A stretch of DNA of 64,000 bases from Sphaerolaimus hirsutus (taxonomy: Eukaryota; Nematoda; Chromadorea; Monhysterida; Sphaerolaimidae), in the NCBI GenBank assembly GCA_964036195.1, contig CAXIWS010000688.1:62001-126000 (forward strand), read 5' to 3'. Of this stretch, positions 56,500 to 64,000 are shown in pieces; positions within the stretch are counted from its first letter, which is position 1; each line of letters starts with the position of its first letter. Below the pieces are notes generated by a model, which had not been told where the DNA came from, did no database searches, and worked only from the letters and a program-made list of their open reading frames with translations. Position numbers and translations under genes: made by a program.

Positions 56500-58268
56500 C
56501 GGGGTGTTCTGACACCCCCACTACTGTACATGAAAGGAGGGGCGCCGGCGACCCACCTGAGAGTGTGCTGCCACAAAAATACCTGAGTTTTTTGAAAATT
56601 CACTGTCCCAACCACATATACAACACCGCACGGTGAAAAAAAGTGTTAGAAAATGTCGTCTTGGGGACACCAGCATTCAAAGTGTGAACTAAAAAGTGTC
56701 TTAAAATAAAATTTCATTTTGAACTTTTGTATCTTGTACTCCCTACACAAGTTCAAGATAAAAGTTTGGTTTTTCATCACTTTTTTATTCACACTTTTAA
56801 AACTGATCTACACAACGTCCTCTTGAAGATGATCAGAGGAAAAAAATTACAGCTACACTTTGCCCAAAAAATGAAGCATGGAGGAGATTCAATGGGGGTC
56901 AATGCAGAAGATGTCCTGCAGGCTGAATTTTTTCCCCGCAATGATGTCATTGATGACATCATTACATTAACCCCAATTGAATCTTCTCCATGCCTCATTT
57001 TTGGGGCAAAGTTGTTTACACAAATTTGTTTTTCAAACATCTTCCAGAGAATGTTAAAGCTTTCATCTTATAAAAATAAAATAGGTATAAAAATAACTTA
57101 AAATCAAACTTTCATCTGGAACTTGTGTAGGATGTAAAATGAACACACACAAGTTCCAGATAAAATGTCATTGTAAGGCACTTTTTAGTTCACAGATAGA
57201 ACGCTGGTTTTCATTGTCCTATAGAGGACTTTTTCTAACACAATTTTTTCATTCTCCAATGTCATTACGTGGCTTGAACAGTGAATTTTCCAAAAACTGA
57301 GATATGGGTGTGGCAACCCACTGTCAGATGGGTCGCCAGTAGTGATGGAATGGCGCCATGGCGCTGGCGCCATTTGAGGGCGCCAAAGGGCGCCGCGCCA
57401 TGGCGCCATTGGCGCTTGGCGCCCTTTTTCTGTGGCGCCCTTGGCGCCTGGCGCCCACATTCTGAAAGGCGCCATGGCGCCCTTGGCGCTTGGCGCCCTT
57501 TTTCCGTGGCGCTCTTGGCGCCTGGCGCCCTGCTTTAGAAGGGCGCCAAAAAGGCGCCAGCAGGGTTTCACGGTGAGTGCTGTGTAAACGAAAAAAAATG
57601 AAAAACGCATCCGTGGATGATCTAAATTCGCCAGAAAAATGGACGGAGTGGTGTCAGTGGGTGGAAATCTTTCGTCCAACGGTTCATCAGATCTGTCTGA
57701 CGGATCAGAAGACAAGAATGATGGACCGTCTAAATTGCAAAATCATAAATAAACGGATTTAAATCGTTGCAATTAGGAAACATTGTTTGAAAGGTCTATT
57801 TGTAATGAATGGATTGTTGTCAAATGACAATTTCCATTGCGTTTGAGTTCATCATGTGGATTTTATTCAAAAAAATTTTTGTTGCTAGCCTTGTTTTTGT
57901 TCATTATATCCTGGAGAACGCGAATTAAGAAGTGAATGCGCGTACAATGGTGCTGTAGAAACATTTTTAGCACATGCATGGTGTTGTAGGCACTTTTTTA
58001 TCCTGGCGCCCTATTTTCCAAATGGCGCCATGGCGCCCTTGGCGCTTGGCGCCCTCTTTCCGTGGCGCCCCTGGCGCCTGGCGCCCACTTTCTGAATGGC
58101 GCCATGGCGCCCTTGGCGCCTGGCGCCCTTTTTCTGTGGCGCCCTTGGCGCTTGGCGCCCACTTTCCGAATGGCGCCATGGCGCCCTTGGCGCCTGGCGC
58201 CATTTTTTCTGGCGCTTTTCCATCACTAGTCGCCAGCACCCCTCCTTTCATATATTTACAGTACATGC
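56500..58268. mobile_element. Foldback element interrupted by a hAT MITE
   Basis: Left arm CATGAAAGGAGGGGCGCCGG followed by CGACCCACCTGAG pairs with right-arm sequence at 57300-57339 and 58229-58255, on both sides of the nested MITE. A central palindrome lies at 56790-57060. Confidence 0.75.
57332..58236. mobile_element. hAT MITE with GGCGCC-rich arms
   Basis: Element 57340-58228 has ends TAGTGATGGAA and TTTTCCATCACTA. The 8-bp duplication GTCGCCAG lies at 57332-57339 and 58229-58236. The subterminal repeats are GGCGCCATGGCGCCCTTGGC units, which create long spurious frames. A 159-bp relative lies at 62423. Confidence 0.92.
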
Positions 58269-58317
58269 AGAACTCCTTTGCCCACCCTACACTGTGCCCT
58301 AACTGTCTGTGCCCAAC

Positions 58318-61107
58318 ATGCTGCCCACACTGAGGAGTTTGCTGTGCTGCGTGCTGTGTGTGTTTTGTGTGCTGCATGTGCGCACTGCCAACGCAGGTGA
58401 CCTTTGAACTTTGCATCATCAATGATTTGGTAAACCATGAAAAATTACCATATCTATATATGAAACAATGATCAACACAGTGGATGGTGATGTAAATACT
58501 GCACTGATGTGGGCTGCAGAGGAAGGTAATGAAACTGCATTCAACACACTGCTGTCAGCCCCTGGAGCTGTTGTGATGAGCAGGGACAGGGATGGCCAGA
58601 CACTGCTGATGAAAGCTTCAATTGGGGGGAATGCAATGATTGTGGACAAACTGCTGGAGATGCTGCCAGCTGACAATGTCAATGCGGGTGGGATTCTTGT
58701 TTTTTTGCATGACCAACACTTTTGGTATAACTGAAGATATGAACATATATCATTTGAAACATCAACTACACAGTTGATGATTACAGACGTACTGCACTGA
58801 TGCACGCTGCATCATTTGGTCACTCAGATGCCTTTGACTCTCTGCTGGCAGCACCTGGAGCTGATCTGATGCACAGGGACAAAGGCAGTTTCACACTGCT
58901 GATGCATGCTGCACAAGGGGGCAATGCCATGATTGTGGACAAACTGCTGGAGATGCTGCCAGTTGAAAATTACAATGCAGGTGATGTCACTGTTTTTGTG
59001 CAATCAAATATGTACCAGGTAAAAATTATAATACCTACATATAATTTGAGACAATGATTGACTGACACAGTGGGTAATTTTGGATGGACTGCACTGATGT
59101 GGGCTGCAGAATATGGTCACATAGATGCCTTTGACTCACTGCTGTCAGCCCCTGGCGCCAGATTTAATTCTCTCTACAGATTTTGTAGTATAGGGCATCC
59201 GCCCAATAGATTTTCAACGTTCCCCCAGGTCGACGCACACGCACCGAGAGCAATGCAGTTCGTGAAATACAGGAAAGTTTACATCGACGTCGCCGATATT
59301 GCAATATGACGCGTTTTACTTAGATTTTGGCCCGGAAATATCGATTTCGTCATTTTTTGGCCGTCGGCCAACTCATTCTTGTTTTTATTTTGTCGGGCGG
59401 GCTACTCGCATAACTAGCACTTTTGTATAGTACCGTTTGCACTTCTTAGTTTTCTCTGCCCTACAGCCGAGACATGAGGGCAGTGGAAATAAAGGAATGC
59501 ATGCACAAGCATACAAAATTGCGAGTTATGCGAGTAGCCCGCCCGACAAAATAAAAACAAGAACGAGTTGGCCGACGGCCAAAAAATGATGAAATCGTTA
59601 TTTCCGGGCCAAAATCTAAGTAAAACGCGTCATATTGCAATATCAGCGACTCCGAGGTAAACTTTCCTGTATTTCACGAACTGCCTTGCTCTCAGTGCGT
59701 GTGCGCCGACCTGGTGGAAGGTTGAAAATCTATCGGGTGGATGCCCTATACTACAAAATCTGCAGGGAGAATTAAAACTGGTCCCTGGTGCAGATGTGAT
59801 GCTCAGGGGCAAGGATGGTGGGACACTGCTGATGAAAGCTGCAGCTGGGGGGAATGCAATGATTGTGGACAAACTGCTGGAGGTGCTGCCAGCTGACAAT
59901 GTCAATGCAGGTGGGATTTGTCCTTTGCATAACCAACCATTTGGTATAAATGAAAAGATGAACATATATCATTTGAGACATCAACTACACAGTTGATGCT
60001 GTCGGAAGGACTGCACTGATGTGGGCTGCAACTGCAAGGGTGGGTCACACAGATGCATTCAACTCACTGCTCTCTGCACCTGGAGTTGATGTGATGCACA
60101 GGGACATCTATGGTAGGACAGTACTGATGGTAGCAGCAATAGAGGGTAATGCAATGATTGTGGACAAAATGCTGAAGTTGCTGCCAGCTGAAACTTTTAC
60201 TGCAGGTGATGTTACTACTTCTTGTGCAATCAACTAGTTGGTAAAAATAATACTTAACATACAATTTTGATTAAGTCCCCTGAGGGATTTTTTTGTCAGA
60301 TTTTTTTGATGGGGGAGTTATAAGAAAGGGGAGTTTTTTCATCAGAACTTTGCATAAAATGCATAATCAATTCACTGTCTAAATGGGGTTCAGTGAGCTT
60401 CATAAATCATAAATTTTACAAGAAATACCATAAGGGAATCAATAGAATCAATACTAATGGGCATAAAATTTTACATACCCATCAGAGGGAGTTTTTGAGG
60501 GGGGACTTATTCAAGGATATTTGGTTCATATAATTTGAGACAATGACAATGTATCTAAGTGTACTAACACAGTTGATGATGATGGACAGACTGTACTGAT
60601 GTGGGCTGCAAGGAGAGGTAATGTAATGTTTGTGGATAAACTGCTAAAGATGCTGCCAGCTGAAAATATCAATGCAGGTGATGTTACTGCCTTTTGTGCA
60701 ATCAACTATTTGATATATGTGTATATATTTGAATATTTATTCGTGAACCATTGTCTAGCACAGTGGATAGCTCTGGATATACTGCACTGATGTGGGCTGC
60801 AAGGAGAGGTCACGCAGATGCCTTTGACTCCCTGCTGTCAGCACCTGGTGCAGATGAGATGCACAGGAGCAAGAATGGTGGGACACTGTTGGAGGATGCT
60901 GAATTTGGTGGCAACAGAGTGATTGTGAACAAACTGATGACATATTTGAATAATCTGAATGCAGAACACACTGAAGATGAAAATGTAAATACTGATACAG
61001 AAAATGTAAATCAAAAAGATACTGAAAATGTTAATAAGTCTACATTTCACAACATTTATTCAATCATTTTACTTTTTACATCCTACTTGTCAGAAGCATT
61101 TGCGTGA
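58318..61107 (+). CDS. Secreted or membrane-linked ankyrin-repeat protein, exon-array gene (interrupted)
   Basis: Exon 1 (58318-58396) encodes a textbook signal peptide, MLPTLRSLLCCVLCVFCVLH then VRTANA. Exons 2 (58481-58687), 3 (58774-58980), 4 (59071-59155 plus 59789-59910), 5 (59993-60205), 6 (60573-60677) and 7 (60764-61107) follow. All internal junctions are phase 1, with a typical exon start V-D and end N-A-G. Exons 2, 3 and 4 are exactly 207 nt, exon 5 is 213, and exon 6 is 105 (one repeat short). Each full exon holds two ankyrin repeats (TALMWAAEYGHIDAFDSLLS, then GGTLLMKAAAGGNAMIVDKL). Exon 7 adds an acidic DTENVN repeat tail and a hydrophobic C-terminus (IYSIILLFTSYLSEAF) that could be a membrane or GPI signal. 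Exon 4 is split by a foldback element, which truncates the product after about 190 residues unless it is absent in other alleles. A poly(A) signal follows at 61234. Confidence 0.82.
59150..59788. mobile_element. Foldback element inside ankyrin exon 4, 6-bp target duplication
   Basis: Element 59156-59782 (627 bp) with two arms of about 255 bp. CCCTGG flanks it at 59150-59155 and 59783-59788. Removing it with one CCCTGG restores the 207-nt length shared by the sister exons. Read in frame it brings a stop at 59307-59309. Confidence 0.93.
60270..60530. repeat. MITE-like sequence in ankyrin intron 5
   Basis: AAGTCCCCTGAGGGATTTTT at the left and a GGGGACTT near 60507 at the right form short inverted ends. 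The interior is A/T-rich. Confidence 0.45.
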
Positions 61108-61233
61108 ACATTTTTTGGTATATTTATTTCCATTTACCATGATGCAAACATAATGCATTTCACAGCATATTTGTATTTTATCTAAGTGTAACTCCTCGAT
61201 AACTACCTATATGATCTATTTATAGTGAAAACC

Positions 61234-61239
61234 AATAAA
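61234..61239 (+). terminator. Poly(A) signal of the ankyrin gene
   Basis: AATAAA 127 bp after the stop codon on the coding strand. Confidence 0.5.
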
Positions 61240-61454
61240 ATGTTTTATCATGATGATTGATTAGGTAAAATACCTAATTGTCATCCGCGGTAAAAATACA
61301 AGAAACTTTTTACATTAAGTGTTCCTTCCGAACGTATTATCTAAAAAGTAAATAAATCTACATGGCGTTGAACACAGTTGACTAAATTTTCAGTTTGCCA
61401 CCCGTCAACAAATAGGTTGTTTTAATTGAATTTTTGTTTGGCTCCTAAAACAAG

Positions 61455-61737
61455 CCGGATTGTATACTCGGCGGACATGATACTCTGCCCTCGCACTGAT
61501 TTATGTCTCACGTTGGAAGCGTGCCAATCATGACAAAGCATGCGATATTTTTATAAAATATGAAAAAAATCATTGTTGTAAATAAGTTAAAGTATAGCGT
61601 TATAACTTTGACTTTTTTTTGACTTTGACTTTGACGTTATGACTTTTTTCAACTTTCTATCAAAATCGCATGTGCAAAAAATCGTTGGCACACTTCCAGC
61701 GGGAACCACGCGTGCAGGGTGTAAAGTAACTGGAGTT
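61455..61737. repeat. Second copy of the dispersed repeat at 53222
   Basis: Begins CTCGGCGGACATGATACTCT. It contains a short GACTTTGACTTT expansion (near 61607-61650) that the other copy lacks. Confidence 0.85.
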
Positions 61738-61755
61738 ATCACGTAACTGAATCAC

Positions 61756-61882
61756 GATTGTATCACATTCCGAACTGGATTGTATCACATTCCGAACTGG
61801 ATTGTATCACATTCCGAACTGGATTGTATCACATTCCGAACTGGATTGTATCACATTCCGAACTGGATTGTATCACATTCCA
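61756..61882. repeat. 22-bp minisatellite
   Basis: Five identical tandem units of GATTGTATCACATTCCGAAC plus TG, then a partial sixth ending CACATTCCAG. 22 nt is not a multiple of three, so the open frame across it is a shadow. Confidence 0.95.
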
Positions 61883-62042
61883 GTGGTGAGAGGTACCTGT
61901 ACCGGTATGCATCTAAACCCATTGTCCATCTAGACCAGTTGATTGATTATCTAGGGGGACCGTAGATGGTTAACGGCAGGGGATTAGCCATAGTCATCAA
62001 TTGCTGAGCGAGTGCATAGCTGAGCAGGGGGGGCATGCCTAA

Positions 62043-62181
62043 GACGCACATCTGCCCGTTACGCACATTTGCCCATTTTTTCACTTGACACTTTTTCAAG
62101 TGATTTTCAAATATGAATGAAGTGAAAAAGTGTCAAGTGAAAAAAACGGGCAAATGTGCGTAACGGGCAGATGTGCGTATT
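62043..62181. repeat. Foldback palindrome
   Basis: ACGCACATCTGCCCGTTACG and CACTTGACACTTTTTCA on the left pair with complementary stretches on the right around a loop of about 30 nt. Confidence 0.85.
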
Positions 62182-62414
62182 AGTGCACCCTCGAGCAGGG
62201 GGCGCATCCGCGCGGCGTTTGTACACTGTACGTAGTGTGAAGCGTCCATTGTTGTAGCTCTTTGAGTTTTATCCCTCGCGCTATGAAAAATATGTTGTTT
62301 AACCCCCCCCCCTACATGCACTCGCCCAGCGATCGATCGCTAAGGCTAATCCCCTTCCGTTGCTCATCTACAGCCCCCCCCCCTAGATGGGCTATAGGCC
62401 TAGATGGACAATGG

Positions 62415-62589
62415 GTTTAGATTGGTGATGGAATGGCGCCATGGCGCTGGCGCCCTTCAATGGCACGAAAGGGCGCCAGCGCCATTGGCGCTTGACGCCA
62501 TTTTCTCTGGCGCCCGGCGCCATTATTTTGAATGGCGCCATGGCGCCTGGCGCCATTTTTCCTGGCGCTTTTCCATCACTAGTTTAGAT
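62415..62589. mobile_element. Small hAT MITE (159 bp)
   Basis: Element 62423-62581 has ends TGGTGATGGAATGGCGCC and GGCGCTTTTCCATCACTA, and an 8-bp duplication GTTTAGAT on both sides. A deletion relative of 57340-58228. Confidence 0.93.
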
Positions 62590-62847
62590 GGACAATAGGC
62601 CTACGTCGGTGAGAGGGCATCTACCGAGGTTAGGCCCCCGATCTAATTAACCTTAATTAGCCGAGACGGGCAGCGTCAGCCCAGGACCGTTTCTCCACTT
62701 GGCGCTTGTCCAATAATTCCGCCGGCTGCATTTTTATTCAGCCTCGTTGGCGATCTTCCAACGTGACGAAAGTTGCGAGTTAAGCGAGCTGTGGGATTGG
62801 GTTTGGGTGTGGTTACCGTAGATTTTATAACGTATTTGTTTGAGTTA

Positions 62848-63976
62848 CCGTATTTCTTCTAATAGAACGGCATACCTCCAATAGAACGGCAGGTTATGGC
62901 ACGTTTTTGCACTCACGAAAACAATAGAACGGCAGCCTGCAATAGAACGGCAGGTAGAATTTATGTTGGAAGAGTGTCAAAACACAAAAATGTTAGATAA
63001 ATAGGTTATGAGAACATCCAAGGTGATCAGAAATATGATTCAGGGTTGTTTTCACATCTGGTTTTGCTTGAATTGATGCTCTGATACCAAAATGTTGTTC
63101 ATGTTTCATAAAATCAATATGTTCAAATAAAAAATGTGTGGAAAAAAATTGATGAACAAAATAGAGCGGCTGTTGGATTTGAAGGTTGAGTGGTTTTGGT
63201 TGGTTAGTACTTCATATTGTTCTCTCGATGGCTGCTATCACACAGCTATATTTGATCAGATGTGGAAGTAGTATAACTGAACAAACATCACGATTCCCAA
63301 CATATTCCCCCTTTTCTCCCTTAAGAAAAGGATAATAAGTTTAGGGATAAGTTAAGTTAAGGGAGAACAGGGTTAACCAAAACCATCACACTTTCACTCA
63401 CTCTCTCTCTCTCTCTGGCGAGGCCACTGCAAGCAACTGACTGGTACCTCCCTTGCCAGTGTGCTCTTGTGTTTGTCTGGATCACTCCGGTGTGACAGTG
63501 GACACCGCGAGCTGACAGCACTGAAGGAGACCTCTTTTCCCACCTGTGAAGCATTGCTGCTGTGTGCCCAGCGGATGGGTGAGCAGGTGCTGTAGGTGTA
63601 GGTTCCTTTGAAGCTGGATAGAAGCAGCTTGTTGGCACTGGTTCTGCTGTGTTCCCAGTGGATGGGTGAGCAGGTGCCAATGAAGAGCTTGGTAGGTCAG
63701 CACAGCCATTCAGCAATGATGCAGCCAGCCCCCTCTGCATTGAATACGGTTTAGGTCGTCCACCATGTTGGATTTGAAGGTTGAGTGGTTTTGGTTGGTT
63801 AGTACTTCATATTGTTCTCTCGATGGCTGCTATCACACAGCTATATTTGATCAGATGTGGAAGTAGTATAACTGAACAAACATCACGATTCCCAACACGG
63901 CAGCCTCCAATAGAACGGCAGGTAAAAAAGTTGACGAAAAAAATAGAACGGCGCTCTTCTATTAGAAGAAATACGG
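62848..63976. mobile_element. AATAGAACGGCA MITE (TA target) carrying a TRIM
   Basis: Ends CCGTATTTCTTCTAATAGAA and complement, with TA at 62846-62847 and 63977-63978. Without the nested TRIM it would be about 400 bp. Confidence 0.88.
63167..63901 (-). mobile_element. TRIM retrotransposon (terminal-repeat retrotransposon in miniature)
   Basis: Two identical-looking 132-bp direct repeats (63171-63302 and 63766-63897) begin TGTTGG and end CCAACA. A 4-bp duplication CGGC flanks the element. On the minus strand the right repeat is followed at once by a primer-binding site (TGGTGGACGACC, 63765-63754), and the left repeat is preceded by a purine tract (AGGGAGAAAAGGGGGAA). The 463-bp interior has no gag or pol; frames inside are short and unrelated. 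Confidence 0.92.
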
Positions 63977-64000
63977 TACCCCCCACTCGAAATCCCCCCA

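Noticed and set aside
57185..58422. Long frames on both strands with repeated arginine/alanine/proline or tryptophan-rich words
   Set aside because: Produced by GGCGCC repeats of the hAT MITE; a 6-bp-based repeat keeps several frames open.
61756..61882. Possible CRISPR-like array
   Set aside because: Units are directly adjacent 22-bp copies with no spacers; a plain minisatellite in a eukaryotic genome.

Overview
The window is animal genomic DNA. The evidence is spliced genes with short GT-AG introns, von Willebrand-type extracellular modules, secreted ankyrin repeats, and very dense transposable elements. Nothing bacterial is present. I cannot name the species; a marine invertebrate is a guess from the kinds of repeats. 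Most of the 64 kb is mobile DNA, often element nested in element.

Region 1 (1-5.4 kb, minus strand): the 5' part of a Ty3/gypsy LTR retrotransposon with a single fused gag-pol frame. It is inserted at the integrase end of region 2.
Region 2 (5.4-19.4 kb): a Maverick/Polinton-like element. On the minus strand lie a retroviral-type integrase (3 exons), a 453-codon Polinton-type protein, a small basic protein, a packaging-type ATPase (3 exons, one of 47 nt), an undescribed six-exon CxxC protein, and a protein-primed family B DNA polymerase in about 19 exons. An unknown two-exon gene runs divergently on the plus strand. No capsid or protease gene was recognised. The polymerase carries one in-frame stop, so this copy looks decayed.
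Region 3 (20.5-32.3 kb, plus strand): scattered exons of a host VWD-C8 extracellular protein. The introns are full of elements: a hAT remnant, mariner-like MITEs, nested foldbacks and a hAT-like element inside a mariner-like one.
Region 4 (32-37 kb): foldback and MITE copies with no supported gene.
Region 5 (37.3-43.65 kb, plus strand): a second Ty3/gypsy element. Gag-protease and RT-RNaseH-integrase lie in different frames, with an A-AAA-AAT heptamer just before the gag stop.
Region 6 (43.8-45.5 kb, minus strand): an unidentified six-exon gene.
Region 7 (45.74-52.72 kb): a nearly identical 3.49 kb tandem duplication carrying a hAT MITE and a foldback.
Region 8 (52.7-58.3 kb): palindromes and MITEs.
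Region 9 (58.3-61.1 kb, plus strand): a gene for a signal-peptide-bearing ankyrin protein built from repeated 207-nt phase-1 exons. One exon is split by a foldback element with a 6-bp target duplication.
Region 10 (61.1-64 kb): a 22-bp minisatellite, a foldback, a small hAT MITE and a MITE containing a complete TRIM retrotransposon.

The two Ty3 elements and the TRIM share a candidate primer-binding site (TGGTGGACGA core). Exon coordinates were read by hand from splice signals and codon phase. Family names rest on motif recognition; no database search was run.
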